From Piscinibacter gummiphilus (GTDB taxonomy: Bacteria; Pseudomonadota; Gammaproteobacteria; Burkholderiales; Burkholderiaceae_C): DNA of 64,000 bases. The position numbers were made by a program, and so were the translations under genes. The notes below the pieces were generated by a model. That model saw only the letters and a list, made by a program, of their open reading frames with translations, did no database searches and was not told the origin of the DNA. Shown here piece after piece: positions 23,835 to 34,030 of the stretch; within the stretch, counting starts at the first letter, position 1; each line of letters starts with the position of its first letter. The stretch spans positions 5,071,001-5,135,000 of the forward strand of contig NZ_CP136336.1 of the NCBI RefSeq assembly GCF_032681285.1, in the 5' to 3' direction.

Positions 23835-25628
23835 TCATACCGGGACGAGGTGGCGCCGTAGCACCGCGCGCAGATCCTCGTCCTTGAAGGGCTTGGCGAG
23901 GTGATCGTCCATGCCCGCCGCGAGGCTGTGCTCGCGGTCACCTTGCAGGGCATTCGCCGTCAGCGCCACCACCGGCGTGCGCGGCAGCCCTTGTTCGCCT
24001 TCGTGCTCGCGGATGCGCCGCGCCGCCTCGAAGCCATCCATCACCGGCATCTGGCAATCGAGCAGCACGAGGTCGGGCGGCGACGCTCGGAACGAGGCCA
24101 CGGCCTGCAGGCCGTCTTCGACGAGCTCGACGGTGAGCCCCATGTTCTTGAGCGCCGCCTCGGCCACGAGGGCGTTGACGGGGTTGTCTTCGGCCAGCAG
24201 CACACGGCCCTGCAGCGGCACGCCGTCCGCACCTTCGCCTGCCGCGGCGGGCGATGGGTTCGGCGCTTCGGGCAACTCGACCGTCACGGTGAAGCACGAG
24301 CCGCGGCCTTGCTGGCTGGTGCACACGAGATCACCGCCCATCGCCCGCGCCAGCTCGCGCGCGATCGTCAGGCCGAGCCCCGTGCCGCCGTAGCGGCGCG
24401 CGAAGGAGCTGTCGGCCTGGTGGAAGGCGTCGAAGATGCGCGGCAGCTCGTCGGCCGGGATGCCGACGCCGGTGTCGTGCACCGCGATGCGTGCGCGCGA
24501 GCCGCGGTGCTTCGCCACCACCGTCACCGCGCCCGCCTCGGTGAACTTGATCGCGTTGCCGATCAGGTTGTGCAGCACCTGGCGCAGGCGCGACGGGTCG
24601 CCCCGCACATGACAGGGCCGCGGCATGTGCAGCCGCGTGGTCAGCGAGAGGCCCGCCTGGAAGGCCCCGGGCACCGACAGCGACACCACGTCGTCGATCA
24701 GCGCGGCGAGGTCGAAGGTCTGCGGCGACAGGCGCACCTGCCCCGCCTCGAGCTTCGAGAACTCGAGGATGTCGTTGATCAGCGTGAGCAGGTGTTCGCC
24801 GGCGCGCTCGATGAGCTGCAACTGCTCTTCGGGCCGTTTCTCGGGCGTGATGGCGCCGTCTTTCCTCAGCATCCGGGTGAGCCCGAGGATGCCGTGCAGC
24901 GGCGTGCGCATCTCGTGGCTCATGGTGGCAAGGAACTGGCTCTTCACGCTGCTCTGGCGCTGCGCCAGCAGCAGCGCTTCGGCGCGCTCTTCGGAGATGC
25001 GGTCGGTGGTGAAGCGCAAGGTCAGCAGCTCGCGGATGCGCGCTTCGGAGCGCCGCGCTTCCACCATCACCAGCGCCAGAAACACCCACAGGCCGATGCC
25101 GGCGAAGAGGCCATAGCGCGTGCCACTGATCATCTGCTCGGCCCCGGCCGGCAGCAGCATCGACAGCAGGAAGAGCGAGCTGGCGCGAAAACTCGGCTGC
25201 AGCACGAACATGCCGATCGCCGCCACACCCACCAACGAGGTGAGCAGCAGCGCCACCACGTGCGGGCTGGTGCTGGCGGGGATCCACGCCGTGGCCATGC
25301 CCCAGGTGAAGCCATCGGCCACGAGCGTGATCTCGAGCCAGCGCCGCCAGGTGCGGTCGCTCCGCAGCGTGCTGCGCACGAACTGGTGCGTGAGCGCCAG
25401 GCGCAGGGCCGACACGGCACAACGCAAGACGAACCAGCCCCAGGCGAGGCGTGCGTCGACATAGGGAAGAAGGCCCACGCACACCAGCAGAGCGAAACCC
25501 ACGCCGGCCAGCGTGGACGTCTGCGCCCGCTCGTAGAGCATGACGGTCTGCGCGTCTTGCACGCGCGCGGCGAGCCCGGCGTCGGCCGAGTCGGTGCTGT
25601 GGGGTGGCGTTCGCAATTCTTTTGACAT
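23835..25628 (-). CDS. Hybrid sensor histidine kinase with receiver domain
   Basis: A 597-residue membrane protein. Residues ~40-195 hold about six hydrophobic helices. HisKA follows with phospho-acceptor motif TMSHEMRTPLHG near residue 236, then HATPase_c with NLIGNAIKFTE, DTGVGIP and GGTGLGLTIA. A C-terminal receiver domain contains LLAEDNPVNALVAE and phospho-acceptor VLLDCQMPVMDG. There is no HPt domain, so phosphate must pass to a separate protein. It lies between two YceI genes, convergent with the second copy (3-bp gap) and divergent from the third. Signal unknown. Confidence 0.93.
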   Translation of the reverse strand: MSKELRTPPHSTDSADAGLAARVQDAQTVMLYERAQTSTLAGVGFALLVCVGLLPYVDARLAWGWFVLRCAVSALRLALTHQFVRSTLRSDRTWRRWLEITLVADGFTWGMATAWIPASTSPHVVALLLTSLVGVAAIGMFVLQPSFRASSLFLLSMLLPAGAEQMISGTRYGLFAGIGLWVFLALVMVEARRSEARIRELLTLRFTTDRISEERAEALLLAQRQSSVKSQFLATMSHEMRTPLHGILGLTRMLRKDGAITPEKRPEEQLQLIERAGEHLLTLINDILEFSKLEAGQVRLSPQTFDLAALIDDVVSLSVPGAFQAGLSLTTRLHMPRPCHVRGDPSRLRQVLHNLIGNAIKFTEAGAVTVVAKHRGSRARIAVHDTGVGIPADELPRIFDAFHQADSSFARRYGGTGLGLTIARELARAMGGDLVCTSQQGRGSCFTVTVELPEAPNPSPAAAGEGADGVPLQGRVLLAEDNPVNALVAEAALKNMGLTVELVEDGLQAVASFRASPPDLVLLDCQMPVMDGFEAARRIREHEGEQGLPRTPVVALTANALQGDREHSLAAGMDDHLAKPFKDEDLRAVLRRHLVPV

Positions 25629-25739
25629 CCCCGCCCCTCACCTGCCCATGACCCTCTGTTCAGATGGGCGCATTATCCCGAGACAGCCTGTTTTGAGCAC
25701 ATGCCTTTGATCACGTTTGCACCTTGTTTTTGCACTGCC

Positions 25740-26312
25740 ATGCGTAAAGCATTCCTCGTGGGTGGGTGCCTGCTCTCGGGGCATGCGACCACGGCTCAAG
25801 CGCAGCCCGAGACCTACCTGCTCGACCCGGCCCACACGCGGGTGCATTGGGAGGTGATGCACTTCGGCACCTCGACCAGCCGCGGCCGCTTCGACGACAC
25901 GAGCGGCAGCCTCGAACTCGACGCTGCCGCGGGCACCGGCGAGGTGTCGATCACCGTGCGCACCGCGTCGGTCAACACCGGCGTGCCACCGCTCGACGGC
26001 GTGCTGCGCCGCAGCTACCTCGCGAGCGAGGACCACCCGGTCGCGTATTTCGTGGCGAGGAACTGGCGCTGGCAGCGCGATGCACCGCTCGAGGTGCGCG
26101 GCGAGTTCACCCTGCGCGGCGTGTCGCTGCCGCTCAGCCTGCGGGCGCCGGCGCTTCGCTGCTACCCGCACCCGCAGCTGCAGCGCGAGGTCTGCGGCGC
26201 AGACCTCAGCGCCACCCTGCGCCGCAGCGATTTCGGCATGACCGACGGCCTGCCCTTCATCGGCGACACGGTGCGGTTGGTGATCCAGGTCGAAGCGATC
26301 CGGCAGCCCTGA
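25740..26312 (+). CDS. YceI-family periplasmic protein (3)
   Basis: A 190-residue precursor, close in pattern to copy 2: YLLDPAHTRVHWEVMHFGTS, RGRFDDTSGSLELD and the end VRLVIQVEAIRQP. It keeps the paired Cys in RCYPHPQLQREVCGADLS. The signal peptide is weaker (MRKAFLVGGCLLSGHATTAQ), with an internal Cys. It is divergent from the hybrid kinase gene (111 bp), so the kinase could control it. The ATG at 25740 is the only start that leaves a normal signal peptide. Confidence 0.88.
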   Translation: MRKAFLVGGCLLSGHATTAQAQPETYLLDPAHTRVHWEVMHFGTSTSRGRFDDTSGSLELDAAAGTGEVSITVRTASVNTGVPPLDGVLRRSYLASEDHPVAYFVARNWRWQRDAPLEVRGEFTLRGVSLPLSLRAPALRCYPHPQLQREVCGADLSATLRRSDFGMTDGLPFIGDTVRLVIQVEAIRQP

Positions 26313-26319
26313 CCACCCG

Positions 26320-27834
26320 TCAGGCGCGGGCGACGCGGAAACGCGCCACCGCCTGGGCCAGCAAGCCCGCCTGCTCGCGCAGGCTCTCGGCGGCGGCCGA
26401 GCTCTGCTCCACCAGCGCTGCGTTCTGCTGCGTCATCTGGTCGAGCTGCGCCACGGTGCCGTTGACTTGGCCGATGTCGCTGCTCTGCGCGTTCGACGCG
26501 GCGGTGATCTCGCCGATGATGGCGGTCACCCGCTTCACCGAGTCGACGATCTGGTTCATGGTGGCGCCGGCGTCCTGCACCAGGCGCGAGCCCGATTCGA
26601 CGCGGTCCACGCTCTCGCCGATCAGGCCCTTGATCTCGCGGGCCGCCTGTGCGCTGCGCTGCGCCAGCGAGCGCACCTCGCCGGCCACCACCGCGAAGCC
26701 GCGGCCCTGCTCGCCGGCACGCGCCGCTTCCACCGCGGCGTTGAGCGCGAGGATGTTGGTCTGGAACGAGATGCCGTCGATCACGCCGATGATGTCGGCG
26801 ATCTTCTTCGAGCTGGCACTGATCTGCTCCATCACCTGCACGACCTGGCCGACCACTTCGCCGCCCTTGGCCGCCACGCCCGAGGCCGAGCTGGCGAGTT
26901 CGTTGGCGCCGTGGGCGCTGTCAGCGGTATGGCGCACCGAGCCGGTGAGCTGCTCCATCGAACTGGCCGCCTGTTGCAGGTTGGTCGCGGTGCGTTCGGT
27001 GCGCTGGCTGAGGTCGAGGTTGCCGGTGGCGATCTCGTTGGAGGCGGTGGCGATCGAGTCGCTCGTGATGCGGATCTGCGAGACCATCTCGCGCAACCCA
27101 CTTGTCATCTGGCCGAGCGCGGCCTGCAGCGATTCGGGGTGAGCGCCCGGCGCCACGGCGACATCGAGGTCGCCTGAGGCGATGCGGCGCACCGACACGC
27201 GCAGCTGCGCAGGCTCCTCGCCGAGATCCTTCCACACCGAGCTGACGATGACCCACGAGGCGACGCCGAGCGCGAGAAGCACCACCAAGCCGGTCAGCAC
27301 GGTGGCGATGAGGCTCAGGCGCACCCCAGCCGACGCCGCTTCGTACTGCGCATCGACCTTCGCATGGGCCGCTTCCTTGGCGCCCGCCAGCACCTGGTCG
27401 AGCGCCTTTTGCGCGACCTGCATCTTCTGCACCGAAGCCATCGCGTCGGGGCTCTTGTCGATCATGCCCTTCGCTGCAGCCGCCGCGGCGGACTGGTAAG
27501 CGTCGAACGCGGTGCGCAGGGCCGCCGCGTCTTCGCTCTTGCCAGCGAGTGACGCCATCGCATCGAGTGCGGCATGGCCACCTTTCACCAACTCCTGCAC
27601 GTCCTTCAGCCGCTCGGCATCACCCTCGGCGGTGGCGGTCTGCACGGTGAGGCGCACGTTTTCGGTGACACGGTCGACCTGAGTCACGCGCGCGAGGAAG
27701 GGGTCGTCGACGCTGCGAAGGGTGGTGATGCCCGCCGACAGGCGGGCACCGATGGCGGCGCTGATGATCACGCCGACGATGAGCACCAGCGCGGCGCTGA
27801 CCGGAAGGCTCCAGATCTTGGTACGGAACTTCAT
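26320..27834 (-). CDS. Methyl-accepting chemotaxis protein
   Basis: The 504-residue receptor has an N-terminal transmembrane helix ([18 protein letters not shown]), a periplasmic four-helix-like sensor (residues ~35-185), a second helix ([20 protein letters not shown]), a HAMP region and a signalling domain. The hairpin tip is [20 protein letters not shown], followed by [16 protein letters not shown]. There is no C-terminal CheR/CheB-docking pentapeptide. It is 78 bp downstream of a small phosphate-binding-like protein gene and a porin gene, suggesting it senses what they bind or admit. Confidence 0.93.
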   Translation of the reverse strand: MKFRTKIWSLPVSAALVLIVGVIISAAIGARLSAGITTLRSVDDPFLARVTQVDRVTENVRLTVQTATAEGDAERLKDVQELVKGGHAALDAMASLAGKSEDAAALRTAFDAYQSAAAAAAKGMIDKSPDAMASVQKMQVAQKALDQVLAGAKEAAHAKVDAQYEAASAGVRLSLIATVLTGLVVLLALGVASWVIVSSVWKDLGEEPAQLRVSVRRIASGDLDVAVAPGAHPESLQAALGQMTSGLREMVSQIRITSDSIATASNEIATGNLDLSQRTERTATNLQQAASSMEQLTGSVRHTADSAHGANELASSASGVAAKGGEVVGQVVQVMEQISASSKKIADIIGVIDGISFQTNILALNAAVEAARAGEQGRGFAVVAGEVRSLAQRSAQAAREIKGLIGESVDRVESGSRLVQDAGATMNQIVDSVKRVTAIIGEITAASNAQSSDIGQVNGTVAQLDQMTQQNAALVEQSSAAAESLREQAGLLAQAVARFRVARA

Positions 27835-27912
27835 GTGTTTTCCTGTCGGGACTGCGGGTGAGCCCGCGCTCACGCGAGGCGGCTCACCCACCATTTCGGC
27901 ACGGCGCGAGGC

Positions 27913-28320
27913 TCAGTTCAGCGTCGAGACGACCTTCACCGTGCCGTCGAGGGCCGACTTCTCGATGTAGCCCACCGCCTTCGGATCGGCGGCCACGGCC
28001 TTCTTGACGGCGGCGGCGTCGGCCGCTTCCTTGGGCGGCTGCACCTTGCCCGAGAACACCAGGCGCGACCACGTGGCTTTGACCTGCGCGGCATCGCGGC
28101 CGGTGGCCTGCTTGTAGAAGTCGGCGCGAATGGGCGACGACTCCGGCAGGTCGACCACCGAGGCGCTGGGGTTCTTGCCGAGGAAGGTATCGGCGACCTG
28201 GTCCTTGCTCATGGCGGCGGCCGACGGATGGCCGATCACCACGAGATCGGCTGCGCCGGCGCTGCCGATGAAACCCACCACGGCGATGGCGGCCACGACG
28301 AACGTTTTGCTCCTCTTCAT
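27913..28320 (-). CDS. Small PstS-like periplasmic binding protein
   Basis: The 135-residue precursor has signal peptide MKRSKTFVVAAIAVVGFIGS ending near AGAAD. The mature ~112 residues match one lobe of phosphate-binding-protein-like folds: DLVVIGHPSAAAMSKDQVAD, FLGKNP, then ADFYKQATGRDAAQVKATWS and DPKAVGYIEKSALDGTVKVV. Full PstS proteins are two to three times longer, so a complete two-lobed phosphate clamp is unlikely. It is 10 bp after the porin gene and precedes the chemoreceptor, supporting a sensory or porin-accessory role. Confidence 0.8.
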   Translation of the reverse strand: MKRSKTFVVAAIAVVGFIGSAGAADLVVIGHPSAAAMSKDQVADTFLGKNPSASVVDLPESSPIRADFYKQATGRDAAQVKATWSRLVFSGKVQPPKEAADAAAVKKAVAADPKAVGYIEKSALDGTVKVVSTLN

Positions 28321-28330
28321 CGTCGCCTCC

Positions 28331-29524
28331 TCAGAACACGAAGTCGACGCCGAGCGTCACGACGTTGGCCTTGCTGCCGGGCACGAAGCCCCAGTTGTTG
28401 CCGGGCTGGGCCTCGGTCTTCAGCCGGCCGTTCGAGCGCGAGCCGGTCTGGACGCGGTCGTATTGCAGCTTGATCGCGGTGTTCTTGTAGACGTCATAAC
28501 GCACACCGACTGCGGTCGTCTTCTGCGTCGCGTTCGCCTGGTAAAGCAGCGGGGTGATGAACGCGCTCATCGGGCTCGTGTCTTCCTCGATCCGGGCCTT
28601 GACCTCGGAATGGATCAGGTAGGGCGTGAACTTGCCGACGCGATAACCACCGGCCACGTACCAGGAGCGGCTGTCCGACAGGATGCCGTCACCCTTGTAG
28701 TCGACGAACTCGCTCATCACGAACCAGTCACCCGGGTCGTACTGCGCGCCCAGCGCGAGCGCGTGGGTGTTCATGTTGCGCGGGTCGTACTTCTCGTACA
28801 GCCCGGGGATCATGGACATGCCAGCGAAGAGCGGCGCCAAGCTGTCGATCTGCAGATCTTCCTTGAGGTAGGTGTAGGCCGCGCGCAGCGTCAGCGACCC
28901 CACTTCCACCGTGTCGTTGATGCCCCAGCTCGTCTTGGCCTTGGCCGTGCCGCCACCGGCGAGCTTGACCTCGTTGGTGCCGTAGTACGCCTGCACGGTG
29001 TTCTGAGCCGAGCCGATCTTGGAGCGGTAGGTCGCGTCGATGCCGTCGTTGCTGGTCAGGGGCAGCACGCCATAGACGTCCTGCGGCGGGCGCGCCCAGG
29101 TGTGGGCGTAGCCGACCAGGCGCGACTCCGACATGAGATAAGCCGGCAGCGCGATGCGGCCCACGCGCAGGCTCAGCGCGTCGGTGGGCTTGTAGGTCAC
29201 GTTGCCCCATTCGAGCTGCGGCCAGTACGACGCGTCGTGCTGGTATTGCGAGATCACCTGGGCCACGGCGGACCACTCGCTGTTGAAGGAAGCGTTGAGC
29301 TGCACGCCCAGCTTGCTGTCGGGGGTGGTGGTGGTCGAACGGGTGTGGCCGGCACCGTTCGGCTGGAACACGCTGCCGGTGAAGTCGGCCGTGTCCAGAT
29401 CGGAATGCACGGCGGCGAGAGTACCGAAGCCGCTCAGCTTGTAGGTGGGGTCCGCGAACGCCGTACCAGCGCACAGGGCAAGGCTGATCGCAGCCACGAG
29501 CGGTCGCAGGGAAAGATGCTTCAT
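28331..29524 (-). CDS. Outer-membrane porin-like beta-barrel protein
   Basis: The 397-residue precursor starts [20 protein letters not shown] (an earlier in-frame start adds 11 residues). The mature part shows alternating beta strands such as [20 protein letters not shown] and [20 protein letters not shown], and it ends [10 protein letters not shown] with the terminal Phe needed for Bam insertion. It resembles DcaP/OprP-like trimeric channels in which the binding protein and chemoreceptor genes follow. The permeant is unknown. A TGAGG ribosome-binding site precedes 29524. Confidence 0.83.
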   Translation of the reverse strand: MKHLSLRPLVAAISLALCAGTAFADPTYKLSGFGTLAAVHSDLDTADFTGSVFQPNGAGHTRSTTTTPDSKLGVQLNASFNSEWSAVAQVISQYQHDASYWPQLEWGNVTYKPTDALSLRVGRIALPAYLMSESRLVGYAHTWARPPQDVYGVLPLTSNDGIDATYRSKIGSAQNTVQAYYGTNEVKLAGGGTAKAKTSWGINDTVEVGSLTLRAAYTYLKEDLQIDSLAPLFAGMSMIPGLYEKYDPRNMNTHALALGAQYDPGDWFVMSEFVDYKGDGILSDSRSWYVAGGYRVGKFTPYLIHSEVKARIEEDTSPMSAFITPLLYQANATQKTTAVGVRYDVYKNTAIKLQYDRVQTGSRSNGRLKTEAQPGNNWGFVPGSKANVVTLGVDFVF

Positions 29525-29747
29525 GAAGAAAACCTCAACAGGCTTTTGGTTGGTCATACACCTCCGTCATATCGACCGGCCACTCGGCGCACTGAAGACG
29601 GGCTTGAGCGCATCACGCCGGGTTTCCGTGTGGCATCTGGCATGTCGTCGGCACGCCAGACCCTATAAGCAGAACCGCGTAGGGAAGACGCTGACGTGCG
29701 CGATGTCACGCTTTCTAGGTCGGCTCGCGCGGCGGCAAAATGTCGCC

Positions 29748-31028
29748 ATGACCTCCACCGAACTCCAGGCCACCATCGCCCGCATGGGCACGGCCGCGCG
29801 TGCTGCCAGCTCGCTCATGGCCGCGGCCTCCACCAGCGCGAAGAACCACGCCCTCACCGCACTCGCCCGCCTGCTGCGCGAGAGCGCCGCACCGCTGGCC
29901 GAAGCGAACCGGAAAGACATCGCCGCCGCGGAGGCAGCCGGCCTGGCCGCGCCGATGGTCGACCGCCTGCGCCTCACCGAGAAGGTGATCGCCACCGTTG
30001 CCGAAGGCTGCGAGCAGATCGCCGCCATGCCCGACCCGGTGGGCGAGATCACCGGCGTGAAGCGCCGCCCGAGCGGCATCAGCGTGGGCCAGATGCGTGT
30101 GCCGCTCGGGGTCTTCGGCATGATCTACGAGAGCCGGCCCAACGTGACCATCGAGGCCGCGTCGCTCGCCATCAAGAGCGGCAACGCCTGCATCCTGCGT
30201 GGCGGCTCGGAGGCCATCCACTCCAACCTCGCGCTGTGGAAGCTGGTGCAAGCGGCCCTCACCGAAGCGGGCTTGCCGGCCGACGCGGTGCAGCTGGTGC
30301 AGACCACCGACCGTGCGGCGGTGGGGTACCTCATCGCCTCGCCGGAGTCGGTCGACGTGATCATCCCGCGCGGCGGCAAGGGCCTCATCGAGCGCATCAG
30401 CCGCGAAGCCCGCGTACCGGTCATCAAGCACCTCGACGGCAACTGCCACGTGTATGTGGACGCCGAGGTCGACCTCGAGCTCGCGCTCAAGGTCACCGAC
30501 AACGCGAAGACCCAGAAGTACAGCCCTTGCAACGCCGCCGAGTCGCTGCTGGTGCACGAGGCGGTGGCCGCGAAATTCCTGCCGAAGATCGGCGCGGTGT
30601 TCGCCGCCAAGGGCGTCGAGGTGCGCGGCGATGCCACCGTGCTGGCCTTGCTGAAAGACGTGCCGCAGGCCAAGCTCGCCGAGGCCACCGAGCAGGATTG
30701 GAGCGAGGAGTACCTCGCCCCCATCATCAGCGCCAAGGTGGTGAAGAGCGTCGACGAGGCCATCGCCCACATCAACCGCTACGGCTCGCATCACACCGAC
30801 GCGATCCTCACGACGAATCACCCAAACGCGATGCGCTTCCTGCGCGAGGTCGATTCGGCCAGCGTGATGGTCAACGCAAGCACCCGGTTCGCCGACGGCT
30901 TCGAGTACGGGCTGGGCGCCGAAATCGGCATCAGCACCGACAAGTTCCACGCGCGCGGCCCGGTGGGGCTGGAAGGCCTCACCTCGATGAAGTGGATCGT
31001 GCTCGGCCAGGGCGAAGTGCGCACCTGA
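29748..31028 (+). CDS. proA: Gamma-glutamyl phosphate reductase
   Basis: This 426-residue enzyme reduces gamma-glutamyl phosphate to glutamate semialdehyde with NADPH in proline synthesis. Motifs include [17 protein letters not shown] (residues ~115-130), [15 protein letters not shown] and the catalytic-Cys region [14 protein letters not shown] (Cys261), then [17 protein letters not shown]. The ATG at 29748 fits family length; an in-frame ATG at 29703 would add a non-conserved 15-residue extension. proB is not adjacent. It is convergent with an IMPase gene, with one base between stops. Confidence 0.96.
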   Translation: MTSTELQATIARMGTAARAASSLMAAASTSAKNHALTALARLLRESAAPLAEANRKDIAAAEAAGLAAPMVDRLRLTEKVIATVAEGCEQIAAMPDPVGEITGVKRRPSGISVGQMRVPLGVFGMIYESRPNVTIEAASLAIKSGNACILRGGSEAIHSNLALWKLVQAALTEAGLPADAVQLVQTTDRAAVGYLIASPESVDVIIPRGGKGLIERISREARVPVIKHLDGNCHVYVDAEVDLELALKVTDNAKTQKYSPCNAAESLLVHEAVAAKFLPKIGAVFAAKGVEVRGDATVLALLKDVPQAKLAEATEQDWSEEYLAPIISAKVVKSVDEAIAHINRYGSHHTDAILTTNHPNAMRFLREVDSASVMVNASTRFADGFEYGLGAEIGISTDKFHARGPVGLEGLTSMKWIVLGQGEVRT

Positions 31029-31029
31029 G

Positions 31030-31836
31030 TCAGAGCAGCGCGGCCTTCAGGGCGTGCCACAGTGGCTCGTCCGCGGCCGACAGCAGTCCCACGCTCTCGT
31101 CGCCGGCGTGGTATGCGCCGCCGTCGTAGCGCCCCACATGGCCACCGGCCTCCTGCAGCAGCAGAGTGCCGGGCACGTGGTCCCACGGCAGCGTGCGGTA
31201 GAACATGGCGAACTGCTGCTGGCCGGTGATGATGGCCGGGTACTCGACGCCGGCACAGCGCGCGCCCGGCAGTGCCTGCCCGATGCGCCCGAGCTTCGCC
31301 TCGACCTGCTGTTTCAGCGCCGCCGGCAGGAATCTCGTGAGCACCGCGCCCCGCGCCTCTTGCAACGGCACGCTCCGATCCGGCACCCGCATGCGCTGCC
31401 CGTCGCAGAAGGTGCCGCTGCCACGCTGCGCCCGCCAGCGCTCGCCCGACACCGGGTTGAGCACCCAGGCGCCGATGGCCTCGCCGTCAATCACGAGCGA
31501 GGCCATGACCGCGAACACCGGCCGGCCCGCCACGAAGTTGCCCGTGCCATCCAGCGGGTCGACGAGCCACACCGTGCCCCGGTCCAGCCCCTGCAGCAGC
31601 GCCGGGTTGGCCGCACAGGCTTCTTCGCCGACCACTCGCGAGCCGGGCCACAGCGCGAGCAGGCCGTGTTCGATGATCGTCTCGGCTTCGCGGTCGGCCA
31701 CGGTGACGAGCTCGTCCTTCGCCTTCTCGATCACGTCGCCTTCACGCAGCTGGCGAAAGCGCGGCATCACAGCCCGCTCGCTGGCTTCGGCCAACAGGGG
31801 CAGCACCTGGTCGAACACCGAATCGGGGGAGGCCAT
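31030..31836 (-). CDS. Inositol-monophosphatase-family phosphatase
   Basis: A 268-residue metal-dependent phosphatase. Motifs are [20 protein letters not shown] (metal Glu), [15 protein letters not shown] (the DPxDGT core) and the distal [16 protein letters not shown]. Members dephosphorylate inositol-1-phosphate, histidinol phosphate or 3'-phosphoadenosine 5'-phosphate; the exact substrate is not readable. It is divergent from queC with 49 bp between starts. Confidence 0.9.
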   Translation of the reverse strand: MASPDSVFDQVLPLLAEASERAVMPRFRQLREGDVIEKAKDELVTVADREAETIIEHGLLALWPGSRVVGEEACAANPALLQGLDRGTVWLVDPLDGTGNFVAGRPVFAVMASLVIDGEAIGAWVLNPVSGERWRAQRGSGTFCDGQRMRVPDRSVPLQEARGAVLTRFLPAALKQQVEAKLGRIGQALPGARCAGVEYPAIITGQQQFAMFYRTLPWDHVPGTLLLQEAGGHVGRYDGGAYHAGDESVGLLSAADEPLWHALKAALL

Positions 31837-31885
31837 GGGGCGAAATCATCGCACTGCGCGCCGAGGGCCTCGCTACCATCGCCCG

Positions 31886-32638
31886 ATGACCAAGCCACGC
31901 CGCGCCCTCGTTCTCTTCTCGGGTGGACAGGACTCCACCGTCTGCCTGGCATGGGCGCTGTCCAACTTCCACTATGTCGAAACCATCGGCTTCGACTACG
32001 ACCAGCGTCACGGCGTCGAGCTCGAATGCCGGCTCGCCGTGCGCTCGCAGATCTACGCCCAGTTCCCGAGCTGGGGCGGCCGGCTGGGTGACGACCACCT
32101 GGTCGACCTCTCGCTGCTGGGCCAGCTGTCGGACACCGCGCTCACGCAGCAGCGCGCGATCGAGATGACGTCCACCGGCCTGCCCAACACCTTCGTGCCC
32201 GGCCGCAACCTCATCTTCTTCAACTTCGCCGCCGCCGTGGCCTACCGGCGCGAGCTCGACGTGATGGTCGGTGGCATGTGCGAGACCGACTACTCCGGCT
32301 ACCCCGACTGCCGCGACAACACCTTGAAGGCACTTCAGGTGGCGCTGAGCCTCGGGCTCGACACGCCGATGGGCATCGAGACGCCGCTGATGTGGCTCGA
32401 CAAGGCGCAGACCTGGGAGCTCGCGGCCACGCTCGGCGGCGAGGCGCTGATCCGCCTGATCGTCGAACACACCCACACCTGCTACCTCGGCGACCGCACG
32501 CAGCGCCACGAGTGGGGCTACGGCTGCGGCCACTGCCCTGCGTGTGCCTTGCGCATGCGCGGCTACAAGGCCTGGCGCTCGCGCAACCCCGAGCCGCCCA
32601 CCGCCTTCGACGCCACCGACCGAATGGACTTGCGCTGA
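31886..32638 (+). CDS. queC: 7-cyano-7-deazaguanine synthase
   Basis: The 250-residue enzyme converts 7-carboxy-7-deazaguanine to preQ0 with ATP and ammonia, for queuosine tRNA modification. The ATP pyrophosphatase loop is [17 protein letters not shown] near residue 9. The zinc site is [19 protein letters not shown] followed by [20 protein letters not shown] is the family signature. No queD or queE neighbours are present. Its last 76 bp overlap the convergent ArsR-like gene. Confidence 0.94.
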   Translation: MTKPRRALVLFSGGQDSTVCLAWALSNFHYVETIGFDYDQRHGVELECRLAVRSQIYAQFPSWGGRLGDDHLVDLSLLGQLSDTALTQQRAIEMTSTGLPNTFVPGRNLIFFNFAAAVAYRRELDVMVGGMCETDYSGYPDCRDNTLKALQVALSLGLDTPMGIETPLMWLDKAQTWELAATLGGEALIRLIVEHTHTCYLGDRTQRHEWGYGCGHCPACALRMRGYKAWRSRNPEPPTAFDATDRMDLR

Positions 32639-33309
32639 TCGAGCCACGGTGACAGCGCCTTCGCACCCGACGGGGTGAGCGAGAGGGCGCGCGAGGCCCC
32701 GGTACGCCGCAGCCAGCCGCGTTCGAGGGCGTGGTCGAGCAACGCGACCGCAAAGCTGCCCGCGAGATGATCGCGACGCTCCGACCAGTCGAGGCAGGCA
32801 TAGGCAAAGCGCCGGCCCGAGGGCACGTCGACACCGAGACCGGCCATCTCGGCACGCCCGGCCTCGCTCAGCACGAACTGCCCCTCGGCCGGCACCAGCG
32901 TGCCGCGCGCGAGCAGGCCCTCGAAGAGTTGCACGCCCAGCTCACCCGCGAGGTGACCGTAGCAGGTGCGCGCCGCCTTCAGCCGCTTGTAGGGCTCGCG
33001 CTCCCACTTGTCGGCCACGCTGCTGCGCTCGGCCACCAGCGACAGCGCTTCGAGCGCATGCGCGATGTCGGCATCGGCAAGGCGGAAGTAGCGGTGGCGG
33101 CCTTGCACGCGCACGACCACGAGTTCGCTCTCCACCAGCTTGGCGATGTGGCTGCTCGCGGTCTGCGCCGTCACGCCCGCCGCCTGCGCCAGCTCGCCCG
33201 CGGCGAGAAAGCCGCCGCCCATCAGCGCCGACAGCATGCGGGCGCGCGTGGGGTCGCCGATGGTCGACGCGATGCGGGCGAAGCGGGGCTCGGGTGCGCT
33301 CATTTCCAC
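32563..33309 (-). CDS. ArsR-like winged-helix regulator with C-terminal extension
   Basis: The 248-residue protein has an N-terminal ArsR/SmtB-type domain (residues ~10-95: [20 protein letters not shown], then [20 protein letters not shown] and [20 protein letters not shown]). About 150 further residues include [19 protein letters not shown], seen in long ArsR-type regulators of this kind. The metal-binding ELCVCD motif is absent, so it is unlikely to be a metal sensor. The GTG at 33309 has GAGG at good spacing; ATG at 33303 is the alternative. The long 3' overlap with queC is convergent and unusual. Confidence 0.85.
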   Translation of the reverse strand: MEMSAPEPRFARIASTIGDPTRARMLSALMGGGFLAAGELAQAAGVTAQTASSHIAKLVESELVVVRVQGRHRYFRLADADIAHALEALSLVAERSSVADKWEREPYKRLKAARTCYGHLAGELGVQLFEGLLARGTLVPAEGQFVLSEAGRAEMAGLGVDVPSGRRFAYACLDWSERRDHLAGSFAVALLDHALERGWLRRTGASRALSLTPSGAKALSPWLDQRKSIRSVASKAVGGSGLRERQAL

Positions 33310-33407
33310 GGATCATGCCTCGGCTGCGTCACCAAATGCTTCGACGTGCACCGAAGCGCCTGGCCCGTGTCGTAGAGTCCGCTCGCGTCCAACTGGAGGG
33401 AGCATCC

Positions 33408-34001
33408 ATGACCACCGTGCAGATCGTGAGCGTGATCGTCCTGGCCATCCTGGTCTTCTGGGGCGTCGGCGCCTACAACCGCCTCGTGCGCCTGCGCAAC
33501 GTGATCGGCAACTCGTTTGCGCAGATCGACGTGCAGCTGAAGCGCCGCTACGACCTGATCCCCAACCTCGTGGAAGTGGCGCGCAAGTACGCCGCGCACG
33601 AACGCGAAACGCTGGAAGCCGTGACCGCCGCACGCAACCAGGCCAAGGCCGCCGCCGACGTGGCCCGCACGCGCCCCGCCGCGGCCGGCGCGGTGACGAG
33701 CCTGGCTGTCGCCGAGCAGACGCTCGCCGGCGCGATGGGCCGGCTGATGGCGGTGGTCGAGGCCTACCCCGAGCTCAAGGCCGACCAGAGCCTGCGCGAG
33801 CTGGCCGAGGAACTCACCAGCACCGAGAACAAGATCGGCTTCGCGCGCCAGCTCTTCAACGACGCCACGCTCGACTACAACAACGCGGCGCAGCAGTTCC
33901 CCACCAACCTGATGGCCAGCATGTTCGGCTTCCGCGAGGCGGCCATGCTGCAGGCCACCACCAGCGACGCGGAGCGCGCCCCGGTGCGGGTGCAGCTCTG
34001 A
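33408..34001 (+). CDS. LemA family membrane protein
   Basis: The 197-residue protein has one N-terminal membrane helix (VQIVSVIVLAILVFWGVGAY) and then the LemA helical bundle: YNRLVRLRNVIGNSFAQIDV, LKRRYDLIPNLVEVARKYAA and LTSTENKIGFARQLFNDATL. LemA proteins are often encoded with an M48 membrane protease, as here 29 bp downstream, but their molecular role is not settled. GGAGGG precedes the ATG at 33408. Confidence 0.93.
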   Translation: MTTVQIVSVIVLAILVFWGVGAYNRLVRLRNVIGNSFAQIDVQLKRRYDLIPNLVEVARKYAAHERETLEAVTAARNQAKAAADVARTRPAAAGAVTSLAVAEQTLAGAMGRLMAVVEAYPELKADQSLRELAEELTSTENKIGFARQLFNDATLDYNNAAQQFPTNLMASMFGFREAAMLQATTSDAERAPVRVQL

Positions 34002-34030
34002 ACGCAGCGGCCTGAGCGGGGCCACCCGCG

